Positions 1-11,307 are shown, numbered from the stretch's first letter. The stretch: 64,000 bases of DNA from Dipodascopsis uninucleata var. uninucleata (GCA_030568195.1 JAJLTO010000018.1:124001-188000), one strand, 5' to 3'. The notes: a model not told the origin generated them from the letters alone. Numbers and translations: made by a program.

Positions 1-728
1 TTGCAGAAAAACTCAATAAGCTTAACGACTATCCTACCGCTATTAGATATTTGACTGATGCTCACCAATTAGCAGAGTCCTCATCAGTGGAGATTCCTGC
101 TAAAGCCACCACTCAATTGGTGAGCCTTGTTTTAAAAGAGAAATCGTTTCTCGATTATGATGCCATTACACGTATTAGTACTGTCAAGAAGTCAGTGCCA
201 TCTGAACTTTATACTCTTCTAGATCTTTTCGCTTCTGGTGTTCTCTCAGATTTTACTACTTTTAAGCTTTCTAATGGAGAGATTTTCGCAAAGTATGATC
301 TTGATATCGACATCTTGACAACGAAGATTCGGTTATTAACGTTGGCCACATTGGCCATTCAGGCGACTACCCTTACCGTCTCCTATAGCTCTATTTCTCA
401 AGCTCTTGATGTTTCTGCTGAGGAGGTTGAATTTTGGATCATTGACGTTATTAGAGCAGGCTTATTGGAAGGCAAGATGTCGCAGCTGGAACAGAAGCTG
501 TTCGTTCATCGCGTTACGCCTAGAACCTTTGGGTCTGAACAATGGAAGGAAGTTCAACGAAGTTTGGACGTCTGGAAATCCAATTTGAAGGAAGTTCTTA
601 CTGTTGTTCGCAATGCTCGTGTCCAGGTTGAAACGAAGCTTGCTGGTAAGGATGAAAAACACCAGCACCACCATCATCATCAAAACAATAGAGCTAACGG
701 AAACAAGGAATCTATTGAGGTCGCATAA
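1..728 (+). CDS. Translation initiation factor eIF3 subunit m, C-terminal part (5' end outside window)
   Basis: The frame is open from the left edge (from base 3) to TAA at 726-728, so the gene is cut by the window; the TTG at 51 is not a start. The roughly 240 visible residues are the end of a PCI domain, the helical/winged-helix module that holds eIF3, COP9 and the proteasome lid together. The stretch with FGSEQW, then SLDVWKSNLKEVL and VVRNAR, is typical of eIF3m, which helps recruit the 40S ribosome and mRNA in the cytoplasm. A His/Gln/Asn-rich tail (about residues 205-218 counted from base 51) follows, as in many fungal orthologues. Budding yeast lacks eIF3m, so its presence helps place the organism. 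COP9 subunit 7 is the main alternative but fits the FGxxQW...WK region less well. It is convergent with PRE1. Confidence 0.85.
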   Translation, partial: AEKLNKLNDYPTAIRYLTDAHQLAESSSVEIPAKATTQLVSLVLKEKSFLDYDAITRISTVKKSVPSELYTLLDLFASGVLSDFTTFKLSNGEIFAKYDLDIDILTTKIRLLTLATLAIQATTLTVSYSSISQALDVSAEEVEFWIIDVIRAGLLEGKMSQLEQKLFVHRVTPRTFGSEQWKEVQRSLDVWKSNLKEVLTVVRNARVQVETKLAGKDEKHQHHHHHQNNRANGNKESIEVA

Positions 729-1281
729 ATAATCCGTGCACTAGCTCATTCCTAGCCTTAACTGGCTTTGAACATAGAAAAAATCGTCATAATAGCGAAA
801 TGAGATAAGTGCATTCTTGTAGAATTCCTCAATTAAGCTGAGGTAAACGAAAATTGGCAGCCTACCAAAAAAGCTTTATGTTTTACTATTATATCTTTCG
901 TATTCTCTTGTATGTTTCGTTTGTTATCATGCTCAAATATTTCCTCTTTTTTAAATTGTACCGTCGGCTCTTGTGTTTTTGTTTGCCATAGTTATATGTG
1001 TTACGTCTTCTGTCAGATATTTATAATATTTTCACCTAATCTGTTAAACTGCTACTTCCATTTGTAATTCTCAGAATTGGATTCACCTATGGTAGATCCT
1101 AACTTCGGGACCTCTTCAATTTAACCCATGTATATACAATGAATGATAACAGTAATAGATCGAGTTACAATGATAGATAAATATATTTGTAAATACAATA
1201 CTCGATACTGTGAAACAATATATGTAATTGCTAGATATACGATTACTCCTTCTTCCACAGAGTAGATTACTACCTAATTTT
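729..1281. other. Intergenic, convergent 3' ends
   Basis: AT-rich spacer between two convergent genes (eIF3m on + and PRE1 on -). It holds only short random ORFs and T-rich runs suitable for 3' ends. I see no RNA gene or repeat. Confidence 0.6.
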
Positions 1282-2189
1282 CTACAAATCAAGAGTACGA
1301 ATGCCATCTTTATCAACGGCTTTGACCTATACAATTCGAGAAAAAAATGACAAGTTAGTATCTTCTGATGAAAACTATTCACAACATCAACTTCATTAAG
1401 CACATACCTGGATACCCTTGAAGTCAATGGGAAGTCTAGTACGTAATTCAGCAATGCACATATTCATAATCTTAATGCCCTCCTCCATAGATATATCCCG
1501 ACGATGCCAGCGATCAAGCAAAGATGAAACATAGAAAGCAGCATATCCATGGGCCGTGTAAGGAACTTCTGCTTTGGCGGCAAGATAGTCGACATAGTAA
1601 AGTTTTGGCATTGATTCCGTAACATCGTAGCCAGCAACCAGAAGATTTACCTGATATGGTTTCTACAAACAATAATCTATTAGATTTAATCTCTAAAATT
1701 TTCTTTCTTTCTTTAGTCATCTAATCTGTCACTTTTTCTGAGTTTTAAGGACAGCTGAGAGACGTGGTTTGAGAATCCATAATCGTTCTTTTACTAGTCT
1801 TCCTAAATCCATTAAAAGTCTTTACTCACACGACTCCGCAGACTGTTCGCAAGCTCACTTCTGATAAATGAACTGATGGCTGAAGTAGAAAGCTCCACCT
1901 CATTTCGCATTCCATGAAGTTGTATATTTGCTTGTGCGTATTCGGCAAATTGAACTACGTGTTTCAACTGTCAGCGTTCATCCAATCCAATCTCCAGTTT
2001 ATATAACCATTACACTCTCATGCACTTACCTGTATCACCAGCTTCACCTGTGAATGCGATCAACGTATGTGGTGCTACTATTCGTGTTTTATCATCGTCT
2101 GTTTTAAGGATCGAGACTCCTCGAACGGCTGCCATAGAGGTTGCGATTAGGACCGCATCTTTGGTTGTTATGCCTAACACAATATCCAT
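1282..2189 (-). CDS. PRE1: 20S proteasome subunit beta type-2 (beta4, Pre1)
   Basis: Four exons read on the minus strand: 2189-2030, 1954-1830, 1662-1408 and 1326-1282, giving 194 aa, close to the 198 aa of yeast Pre1. The protein starts MDIVLGITTKDAVLIATS, continues with FTGEAGDT/VQFAEYAQANIQLHG and YQVNLLVAGYD, and ends VDKDGIRTLDL, all colinear with Pre1. Beta4 is one of the inactive beta subunits of the 20S core, and there is no N-terminal Thr nucleophile prosequence. Introns have donors GTAAGT, GTGAGT and GTATGT and acceptors ending TAG; their lengths are 75, 167 and 81 nt. The middle intron is longer than most here. The gene is divergent from RRP9. The splice model rests on my reading but is supported at each junction by family alignment. 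Confidence 0.93.
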
Positions 2190-2584
2190 CTTGATACTTC
2201 AAATCAGTTTAATATCTCTAAGTACAATTTCTCTGATGAGCTTTCTAAATAATCACGAATCAAACCGAATCGCGATATCTATATATATATATATCTCTTA
2301 ACTACGTTGCAAAAAATGTCGACTTGTAGTCGGCGATGGTATGGTGTACACCAGACTACGCCGCGCGCTATGGTCACTACATTATCCATTTATGCAGGAT
2401 CATTCAATTTACCCGGAATTTTAAGAAATCATGTAATTTTTTTCAAAAAGCCAAAAAAAAATTTCTATTCTTTAGTCATGAGTGAAATTGAAAACTTTTG
2501 ATTCTTTGCACAGATTCTGATTTTGGTATATAATCGAGTAACCAGTGTGCTCGGCGTGTGTACTGCATTCATAGGCGACACATA
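2190..2584. promoter_or_regulatory. Shared divergent promoter region of PRE1 and RRP9
   Basis: The 395 bp between the two ATGs must hold both promoters. It contains an AT dinucleotide run near 2281-2296 and A/T tracts. I searched by eye for the proteasome element GGTGGCAAA known from yeast and did not find it. Confidence 0.5.
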
Positions 2585-4195
2585 ATGTCTGACCCGTTCT
2601 TCAGTAGGAAGCGTAAACGGGCCACTTCTGGGCTCTCCAATAATACAACGCATCAAAGAGGTGGACGGAGGGCTCGTCCGTCTCGGGCAGATAATCCAGA
2701 AGAAGATGCAATGGTGGATCTGTCAGGAAATGACGAAGTAGATAATGATGACGATATTATTGACAGTGATGAAGAAGATCTTGAGAATTCAGACATCAAA
2801 AGCTCGGATGAGGACGAAGATGTAGATGAGGACAATGCAGATGAGACAGCTGCTGAAAAGCGACGCCGACTGGCACTTCAGTATATCGAGAATCTTAAAA
2901 GCGATATTGATCAAACAGATGGATTCGATGCTCGTGATGTTGATCGTGATCTACTCGCTGCTAGGTTGCAGGATGATGTTGCAGCAGACCAAGGGAAACA
3001 GTATCGATTTATCGCTTCTTTGTTTTTCCCGGTGGACATTCAGAAGCGAACAGCGCCTAGACGTCAATTCCTATCATATAAAGGTATGAAGACTCCCAAT
3101 GCAATTGGCCACTTTGAGAATGTAATATATTCCATTGGTAAAGACCGTACACTATCTAAGTGGGATGCCATAAGTGGTAAGAGATTAAAATACAAGAAAG
3201 GAGATCATATCAAGGAGCCGCTCTGTTTGGCTGTTAGTGAAGACGGTAAATACATTGCAACTGGCGGTGTTGATCGCAGAATCAATATATATGACTCCAA
3301 TTTGGAACTTCTCAAGACATTCACACAGCATAGAGATGCAGTTACTGGTCTTGTTTTCAGACGTGGAACTCATACACTTTACTCTTCTAGTGCGGACCGA
3401 ACTGTTAAAAGTTGGTCTATTGATGGGCTTTCGTATGTCGAGACGCTTTTCGGACACCAAGATTCTATTAGTGGAATTACGGCTTTAGCACAAGAGAGAT
3501 GTATAACCACTGGATCGCGTGACAGAACGGCAAGACTTTGGAAGATCGTGGAGGAGTCTCAGTTGATCTTCCGATCTGCTGGTCCTAATAGTGCTAAGAA
3601 TCTTGGTTATGCGGAAGGCAGTCTTGATTGTATAGCAATGGTTGACAACCATATGTTCTTGACTGGCAGTGATAATGGCATGTTGTCTTTATGGTCTCTT
3701 CAACGTAAGAAGCCCAGTTTCTCGGCTGCTTTAGCTCATGGTCTGGAACCGCAACTTCCTGTATCTAGATGGAGCGCAGAGAAGGGTAATTCTACATTGA
3801 AGTCTCCAAAACCACAGCCAAGGTGGATAACCTGTATTTATGTGATCCCTTATTCTGATCTTGTTATTACAGGCTCTTGGGATGGGGCTAGAGTCTGGCG
3901 TATCGGTACAGAAGACGCTGCGGCCGGTTCCAAGGATGATGAGGAGATGGTGCCAGTGCGTGCAAAAGTAATGGATATTAACAAACGTCGATATTCCTTG
4001 GAGCAGGTTGCTGAGTTCTCCATTAGAGGTATTATCAATGCTGTGGATGTTGTAGAAGAGACAAAAGATGAGATCAAGATTTGTGTTTGCATTGGCGATG
4101 AACTTAAAGCAGGTCGCTGGATGAAGAAAAAGGGAGTTAAAAGTGGGATAACGATTTTGACTGTTAAAAAGGCGGAAATGAAAAGCATAGCGTAG
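2585..4195 (+). CDS. RRP9: U3 snoRNP-associated WD40 protein Rrp9 (U3-55K)
   Basis: This single exon encodes 536 aa from ATG 2585. An upstream in-frame ATG at 2558 would add 9 residues, but MSDPFFSRKRKR is the more typical Rrp9 beginning. Residues 1-95 are basic then very acidic (long Asp/Glu runs), usual for nucleolar proteins. About 150-470 form a WD40 propeller: the repeats with DRTLSKWD, DRRINIYDS, DRTVKSWSI, DRTARLWK, DNGMLSLWS and WDGARVWRI can be read directly. Rrp9 binds the U3 box C/D snoRNA and is needed for early 18S rRNA processing. The gene is divergent from PRE1 and convergent with URA6. Nothing looks broken. Confidence 0.93.
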   Translation: MSDPFFSRKRKRATSGLSNNTTHQRGGRRARPSRADNPEEDAMVDLSGNDEVDNDDDIIDSDEEDLENSDIKSSDEDEDVDEDNADETAAEKRRRLALQYIENLKSDIDQTDGFDARDVDRDLLAARLQDDVAADQGKQYRFIASLFFPVDIQKRTAPRRQFLSYKGMKTPNAIGHFENVIYSIGKDRTLSKWDAISGKRLKYKKGDHIKEPLCLAVSEDGKYIATGGVDRRINIYDSNLELLKTFTQHRDAVTGLVFRRGTHTLYSSSADRTVKSWSIDGLSYVETLFGHQDSISGITALAQERCITTGSRDRTARLWKIVEESQLIFRSAGPNSAKNLGYAEGSLDCIAMVDNHMFLTGSDNGMLSLWSLQRKKPSFSAALAHGLEPQLPVSRWSAEKGNSTLKSPKPQPRWITCIYVIPYSDLVITGSWDGARVWRIGTEDAAAGSKDDEEMVPVRAKVMDINKRRYSLEQVAEFSIRGIINAVDVVEETKDEIKICVCIGDELKAGRWMKKKGVKSGITILTVKKAEMKSIA

Positions 4196-4642
4196 TTGGC
4201 TCGACGAGCAGCCTTGTTATCGAAGTAAATATATCCTAATTTGGAAATTCATTGAGAGATAGATAAAAATAAGAGTCCTGTACAATAATTTATATGAGAT
4301 ATATATAGTACACAGGGAATGTTTTCCTATGTTTGTTCATATTGTATATAAATGCATATATCAATAACACGTTTTCTTGGAATACGATTTATTCCTTTGC
4401 GAGAGATTTTTAAAAAAATTAGAATACTTAACAAAATTAAATTAAGGACTATCATAGGATGCAACAGCGTATACAAGGAGCCATTAGCACAATTAAACTA
4501 GATTGATATGCCACAACGGTAGTCTATATTTCTAATATATAATAAACGTCTTCCAAAGAGCTTGTACAAAGAAAAACTAACAGTAAATATAATATAAGGC
4601 AAATGATGATTCGCGAACATAAGTTAAATATCCTCGGTTTCT
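4196..4642. other. Intergenic, convergent 3' ends
   Basis: AT-rich 447-bp spacer between the 3' ends of RRP9 and URA6. It has AATAAA-like and TATATA motifs that could serve 3'-end formation on both strands. No other feature seen. Confidence 0.55.
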
Positions 4643-5784
4643 CTATATGGTCAAACGATCTTTAATTTTTGATGTTACCAACTCATAAACCTCCTCCTTA
4701 GATTTCTCACAGGGAATAGTAATGACCTTATCCTTCGACTTGTAATAATCAATTACTGGCATCGAGGTGTCAACAAAGGTCTTAAAGCGCTTCTTAATAC
4801 TCTCGATATTGTCATCAGACCTGCCACTAGTTTCACTGCGCTTAAGAAGTCGCTGTAACATGACTTCCTCTGTACAATCGAAGTATAATGTGAACTCAGA
4901 TACGGCAACATCCTCCTCAAACTTGAGAGCTTGGTCCATTTTACGGGGAAATCCATCAATTAAAAACTTAGACTTGCCATTAGCAACCTCGGAAGCCATA
5001 GCATTCTTTAGAAGGGCAATTGTGATCTCCTGGGGTACAATCTTACCCTCACGAATGTATGTCGAAATTAGTTCACCGTATTCTGAACCCTCACGAGCCT
5101 GTTCGGCACGTAAGAGATCACCTGCTGACAAGTGAACAAAGTTGTAGTCTTTAACGAGATTAGCACATTGAGTTCCCTTACCAACACTATTTTCCGTTAG
5201 TACGTTTCATTGAGCCACGTTAAAATTCTAAATAGGTTCATGTACGCAACAAGACCCACCGCTGGTCGGATCCAGTTCGAATTCACATCTACTTACCCAG
5301 GGCCTCCGAGAACAAATATAACAGAGACTTGATCTCTGGAGAAGGCGGGTGATGAAGCTTGATTAATGGTCATATCGACTTTTGGTCCTTCAACGTCTAA
5401 TTTCATATCACGGCGAGTTTCGCGCGTCTTTTTCATAGAACGTGAGACGATGTAAAATATGAAGCTTGCGCCAAGTACGACAGCAATGAGCTTCTTGAAA
5501 TTTGGAGGCTCCCTAGATGGATCTGATGATGAAGAAGATGAGGAGTTTCCACCTACAATTGGCTGTGTACCTGATAGTCGTGGTAATGCTGATGAAAATG
5601 TGCGTCTGCGAATATCTCTTAATTGAAATCCGCCTCCTGTTCTTAATGTCGCTTCTGCACCCGAAGTCAAGGCTCTTCGAGATTGCGAAACACAATTGCT
5701 TATTCCTCTTCCAGTCAACGCTTTTCGAATTGCAAATCCAGTGCTGTACAACAGAAATAGCCTGTTACAATTGTAGATGCTCAT
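4643..5784 (-). CDS. URA6: UMP kinase Ura6 with mitochondrial/membrane N-terminal extension
   Basis: Two exons, 5784-5297 and 5186-4643, give 343 aa. The intron is GTAAGT...TACTAAC...TAG, and splicing restores the P-loop GGPGVGKGTQ. The kinase half has the lid/NMP-binding signatures HLSAGDLLRAEQ, FLIDGFPRKMDQA and SGRSDDNIESIKKRF, matching yeast Ura6, which phosphorylates UMP (and some dCMP/AMP) for pyrimidine nucleotide synthesis. The first 137 residues are extra compared with yeast: a basic, Ser/Arg-rich presequence-like part with RRRTFSSA near residue 60, then a hydrophobic segment at about 99-114 (LIAVVLGASFIFYIV). An in-frame ATG at 5373 (Met138) starts MTINQASSPAF, which aligns with the normal yeast N-terminus and would give 206 aa. 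Which start is used cannot be decided from sequence. Confidence 0.92.
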
Positions 5785-6363
5785 TTTAAAAAAAAAAAAA
5801 AGGTAGGAAACAGAATGTGTAAGTTGAATAAGCAATGACTTGCTTAATATTTTTCCTTTCCCTTCTTCATCCTCTCTGACCCAAATCTTATATGCAGTTA
5901 AAGAATGTAGGAAGCTGCGGCTGTACTACAACGCTCTACAGATTTAGCTACTTATGCCATAAATTAACTGTAACCATGTATTTGCCTATTTGGGATCTAT
6001 ATCTTCAGGAGCACTGATAACGCTAGCTACATTTCAAAAATAACTGGCGACATAGGGATAGCACTCTAGCATAAGCACAGTTATGCCGCATGGACCGCAT
6101 GTTCAGTGCTCTTGTGCCTCATCGTCACTGAGCCGCAGATGTCAACAATATCAGTAGGCATTTTCAGCCGCACGCAGGTCGCACAAAGATGCAATAGCCT
6201 GATAGAAACGCCGGCTTTTGTTTAACGATATAGACAGAGGCTCAATAATAGACTGGGAGGAGGGCAGTCGACGTTTAAACAAACAGGAAGTAAACAAAAG
6301 CAGTGGTAGGAAATCCTGTATAAAAGAAACTAAAGATATCCTGAAGCTTTCATGTCATTGTAG
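5785..6363. promoter_or_regulatory. Divergent promoter region of URA6 and the F-box-like gene
   Basis: A 579-bp spacer separates the two start codons. A 13-nt A run (5788-5800) lies immediately upstream of the URA6 ATG (on the minus strand a T run). No recognisable operator. Confidence 0.45.
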
Positions 6364-7430
6364 ATGGATCTCGTGGAGCGGACAGCAGTTCCGCAGTCTG
6401 TGGCAGACTATATCGAGATGGCTGAAGCTATTGTTCTTCATGACAAGTCTATGCAAACAGAGCAATTTTGCAAACTCACTTTGGATGGCAAGCAACAGGA
6501 CTTAGGTGCTAAAGCTTCAGGTCTATTAGTTTTGCTTACGTGTCCTCCTATTTTACCTATACTCTGCGAATGCATTAATGTGGCAGACCTTCGGAATCTG
6601 AGATTAGTGTGTACGCTTGCCAATGAGTGTCTCAACGGCTCTGAGCGGTATTACACTTATCTTTCAAGTCTTACAATCCCGTGCAAGGAAGCAACTTATA
6701 CTTGCTCGTCTGAAGTGTCATGCTGTATCCATTGTAGAGGTGTCGTCTGTCGGGTATGTGTTCTGAATACTGGTCGCGTCAATAGAACTCAACGGAGAAA
6801 ATGTATAGTCATGAAAAGACATGACGAATTGGCTTGACACACTATAATGTGTGAGTTTTTGGTCCTAAAATTCTTTTACTGATTTCTTGTTATATGTTTT
6901 CTCTAGAGTTGTATTCCAGGTGTTCCGAAGTCAGGTTATCCGAAGCGCTCTCGTCCTATTTGTGATACTTGTCGACCAAAGTTAATAACAGGAAGATGCC
7001 GATGTGGAGAAGTTCAAAGTGTGTACAACGATCCTCGTAGTATTGTTTATCTGCTATTGTGCAATACTCAATTTTACTGTTATTCTAAAAATTACTTGCG
7101 AGTATCTAATGTTGTAATCTTCTGAATATAGGATGGATTTGCAGATCTTGCCATCGAAAGGAAGTCGAGCAAGATCGTTTTGTGGAGTGGTCATCCAGAA
7201 ATCGGCTAGAATGCTACAAGTGCTACCGAGCATTAAAAGGGCAAGCATCAGGAAGCTGTTACGGATCTAGTACTATATTTTCTATGAAAGGTCCTTCGTC
7301 TGTGCTGACTCCTTTGGCTTTAAATCTCAACTTCCATGCACAGTTTAATTCTTTTGATTCCTTCACATCGCCTGTTTCCATGGTCTGCAGCTGGTGCAAT
7401 AAATGGATATCTACAGGTTATTCTAATTAA
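6364..7430 (+). CDS. Cys-rich zinc-binding protein with F-box-like N-terminus, function unknown
   Basis: I read three exons: 6364-6753, 6907-7018 and 7132-7430, encoding 266 aa. Donors are GTATGT and GTGTGT; acceptors are CTCTAG and ATATAG. Residues about 57-90 (PPILPILCECINVADLRNLRLVCT) look like an F-box: Leu/Pro start, then LRNLRLVC. The rest carries many paired cysteines: CCIHC, CRSC, CDTC, CRCG, CRSCH, CYKC and CSWC, enough for several zinc sites of treble-clef or RING-like type. An F-box joined to a zinc array would fit a substrate adaptor of an SCF ubiquitin ligase, but that is inference. The second intron's donor is the least certain junction. I do not recognise a named orthologue. 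Confidence 0.65.
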
Positions 7431-8047
7431 TAGACTTTCATACTATATGATTTTTGGTGCGCTCTGGGTATACGGATAATGTTTTGAGTTTACTATTATT
7501 GAATTAGCGATGCATAGTCATAGAATGCCAATTCTCCTGTCACAGTATTTCTTTAAATGATCTTTCTGTTTCTGCTATATCTTCTTCCATTCCTTTAGAA
7601 ATTTCTTGTGGGTTACTATTACATATGTGCCACTTGCTGGGAACGGTGTATATCTTATTTTTTACTACGATTGCGTAATTGAGGTTGATATAGTTTTTTT
7701 CCATTGGTGGGCTGGTTTTAGACACAAATTTTGGTTTCTGTACTGTTTTATTTCTCTCACATTCATACTTGTACTGATAGAGAATTAATTATTTCTAGAA
7801 TATAGATTTGGAGTTGTTCGCAATAAAAATTTTTTACTGCTTCATTGTAGTTGATATTTGTTCCAGAAAGTTTGTTATATTATGTATAAACGACGCCTCT
7901 TAACATGTATATCTGTCCATGCCAAAATACAGTAGTATCCACTTCTCCCACAAGAAAAGATCGTCTTGTTCTCTATTGTATTTGCACCATTGAGCGTCGC
8001 TGTTTTTATTGTCACCCATTTTAACTAGTTACACCAGATATTTAAAT
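7431..8047. other. Intergenic; 3' end of the zinc gene and promoter of the cyclophilin
   Basis: 617 bp, T-rich, with only short chance ORFs. No repeat or RNA gene seen. Confidence 0.5.
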
Positions 8048-9055
8048 ATGTTTAGTGGACTCTTTCTTTTTAGAATAGGATCTGTTATCCTCGCAATTGC
8101 CATTGCTTTTCTGTTTTTTGCTGGTCCTGAGGCCACTGCTGAAGCTGCCACTCTAAATCCTGAAGTCACCCACAAAGTAGGTCAATATCTCTGCTACTAT
8201 TTTTTTTATCTTGTTTTACTTCTAATTGCTAATTTTACTATTTAATAACAGGTATTTTTTGACGTTGAACAGGATGGCCAGCTCCTCGGTCGAATTGTTA
8301 TAGGTTTATATGGCGAGGTTGTCCCAAAGACTGTCGAGAACTTCCGGTATACATCATTTCTTTAGCGGACACTTTGATGTATTAATCGAAAAGTATACAT
8401 ATTGTAATAATATGACTTACATTATTGTTCTAGTGCCCTTGCTACCAATGAGAAAGGATATGGCTACGAAGGATCTAAATTTCACCGTGTGATTAAACAA
8501 TTTATGATCCAGGGTGGAGACTTCACTCGAGGAGATGGCACCGGCGGCAAGTCCAGTATGTATCTTCAGATAGTATTTTTGATTTTGACCTCGTAAGGAA
8601 TGGCATATCTGATTCTTACTATTTTAGTCTATGGTGCGCGTTTCCCAGATGAGAACTTCAAGCTTAAGTATGTGAAATGATATAAAGCTATGCGTATGAT
8701 AATAGCTTACTAATGCTGTGGTAATAGGCATACTCGCCCTGGCCTCCTTTCGATGGCCAACGCGGGACGTGATACTAATGGCTCGCAGTTTTTCATCACC
8801 ACAATTCCTACCCCATGGCTCGATAACCGTCACGTCGTTTTCGGCGAGGTTTTGGAAGGTTACGATGTTGTGACTAAAATCGAGAACACTGCTACTCGCT
8901 CTGATAAGCCCTTGAAACCAGTCGTCATTAAGAAGTCTGGGGAGATTCCTGTTGAGAAGGCTGTCGAACAGGAAGAGACAGCGTCTCCAACCACTGCTGA
9001 ATCCGTCACGGAATCCGCAACGGAGAAGGAGAAGGAAGTTAAAGATGAATTATGA
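8048..9055 (+). CDS. ER-lumenal peptidyl-prolyl isomerase, cyclophilin B type, KDEL-ending
   Basis: Five exons (8048-8176, 8252-8346, 8434-8555, 8628-8667, 8728-9055) give 237 aa. Residues 1 to about 35 are a signal peptide/anchor ([20 protein letters not shown]). The cyclophilin fold follows: [17 protein letters not shown], the catalytic segment with FHRVI and [32 protein letters not shown] and [12 protein letters not shown], so the Arg, Phe, Met, Gln and Trp of the active site are present. The C-terminus is extended by about 45 Glu/Thr-rich residues and ends in KDEL, the ER retrieval signal. It should catalyse proline isomerisation during folding in the ER. All introns are 60-87 nt with clear branch points (TACTAAT near 8708). 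It is convergent with enolase. Confidence 0.95.
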
Positions 9056-9576
9056 CTAAACCGCGATTCTTACTTCAATGCCTACACAGGTTTGGGATGT
9101 TTCTTAACAGCTGTAACGTTATATATTCTGTTCGGAAAAAAAGTACGAAGGACGATCTTTAGGTTTCTTTAGAAGTTAAGAGGTAGTAAAAAAACCATTT
9201 ATATACTATAAAATGATTTTAAATCAATTCTTGTATAATGGATAAATAAATACTATGTTTAGCAAATTCACATTAATTGCGTTGGTAACATTGCTCACTC
9301 TTCAAATCATTAAGTTTGTTACCTGTTAGTGTCCCGCACTAGCAAGTATATTTGAAGACAAGCAATTAATTTGTGACCATGCCAAAATGCCAGTTGCTGC
9401 TATCACCTAGTACATATCTTAGAAGGACAAACAAAAATCAAAAGCAGTAAATTGCAAATATTGAGAGACAGATCTGACTAAACATAAATTCGCGTCATAA
9501 TTCCCGGACAGAAATTGAACAAGCAAAATAATTATTCATCTTATTCAAATATCATCTTTAACTCTCTCTCCCAAAT
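9056..9576. other. Intergenic, convergent 3' ends
   Basis: 521-bp AT-rich spacer between the cyclophilin and enolase 3' ends. It contains AATAAATA at about 9243 and a similar signal on the other strand. Nothing else supported. Confidence 0.5.
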
Positions 9577-11307
9577 TTACAAGTTAACAGCATTACGGAA
9601 ACTAGTACCAGCGTAGATAGCCTTATCACCTAGCTCCTCCTCAATACGGAGAAGTTGGTTGAGCTTGGCAAGACGCTCAGAACGAGCTGGAGCACCAGTC
9701 TTGATCTCACCAGTCTGGAGACCGACAACAAGGTCAGCAATGGTGGTGTCTTCAGTTTCCCCAGATCGATGGGAAACCATAACAGCCCATCCAGCGGCGA
9801 AAGAGTCCTTGGCAGCCTGAATAGACTCAGTCAAAGTACCAATCTGGTTGACCTTCAAGAGAAGAGCATTAGCTGCCTTCTTCTCGATAGCAGTCTTGAT
9901 ACGAATAGGGTTGGTGACAGTCAAGTCATCTCCAACAATCTGAATATTGACAGTCTTGAAGAAATGAACCCAAGCATCCCAGTCGTCCTCTGCAAAAGGA
10001 TCCTCAATGGAAATAATTGGATACTCTTTGCAGAGAGAGGAGTAAAGCTCAGCAAGCTGCTCACCAGTGAGCCACTTGGATGGGTCAGAGTTTGGATTCT
10101 TGAAGTCAAGGTCGTACTTGCCGTCCTTAAAAAACTCAGAAGAAGCAACATCAAGAGCAATCTTAACGGAATCCTTGTAACCAGCAGTCTCAATGGCTTC
10201 CGAGATAAGGTCGAGCGCTTCCTTAGGAGTCTGAATATCCGGAGCAACACCACCCTCATCACCGACATTTCCAGCTGAGTGACCGTACTTCTTTGTGGTA
10301 AGCTTCTTAAGTATATGATAAACCTCAGTTCCTTGTCGAAGGGCTTCATGGAAGGAGCTAGCGCCAACCGGGGCGATCATAAACTCCTGGAAAGCCAGAC
10401 TACCACCAGCATGAGAACCACCATTGAGGACGTTCAAGAAAGGAACTGGAAGAACGACTGGGTTCTTAGAGCCAGCAAGCGAAGCAATGTGAGTATAAAG
10501 AGGAACCTTCTTCTCACCAGCGGCAGCTTTGGCAGCAGCAAGGGAAACACCTAGAATGGCATTAGCACCGAGCTTAGACTTGTTTGGAGTTCCATCTAAA
10601 GAAAGAAGTAACTCATCAACGGCCTTTTGATCCTTAATGTCAACATTAGCCTTGATGAAAGCTGGAGCAATGATGTCATTGACATTAGCAACAGCCTTGA
10701 GAACACCTAAACAAATTAGTCAGCAACATTCTTCTGCCACAATGCAAACAATAGTATTTTCACTGTAAACAAGATTTAATAGGCAATCAATCAACGGAAG
10801 CTCCGATTCTTGTTGTGGCCTGATATAGTACACAGCACACAATATTTAAATATACCGATAACAAGTACTGCTGTTCCTGAAGACCACTCAAAACCGTTTG
10901 GACTCTGAAGCAGCCAATCGTTATTCAATTTATTTAAAATAATAAAAATAATCTCACCCTTTCCGCCCCAAGCTTTCTCCTTGTCACGAAGCTCAAGAGC
11001 CTCATGGATACCAGTAGAAGCACCAGATGGAACAATAGCACGGTAAAGTCCGGTCTCGGTAGTCATATCAACTTCAACAGTTGGATTTCCTATAACCCGT
11101 TAGAATCCAATTTCAATTAATTAATTCATATTACAATAGACCAATCTCATTCTTACATGAGACCTCGTAAGAATATATTAAGAAGAATTGATCTCCTGTG
11201 GGACCAATCACTTTAATTATCTATCAAACTTTTTGAGAGGCTCACAACGAATCACACTTACCACGAGAGTCATAGACATAGCGCGCAAAGATCTTGGAAA
11301 CAGTCAT
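9577..11307 (-). CDS. Enolase (2-phosphoglycerate dehydratase)
   Basis: Three exons (11307-11262, 11089-10958, 10706-9577) encode 435 aa, the normal enolase length. It begins [23 protein letters not shown], has the mobile loop [11 protein letters not shown] and the metal/substrate residues in [34 protein letters not shown] and [10 protein letters not shown]. It interconverts 2-phosphoglycerate and phosphoenolpyruvate in the cytosol. The first exon is only 46 nt. Introns are 172 and 251 nt, long for this region; the second stays open in frame for about 46 codons before a stop, so retention would give a short inactive product. Codon use is strongly biased to C-ending and favoured codons, as expected of a highly expressed gene. 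It is divergent from RPT4. Confidence 0.97.

Noticed and set aside
9655-10278. 207-codon plus-strand ORF opposite enolase
   Set aside because: It is the antisense shadow of a strongly biased coding region.
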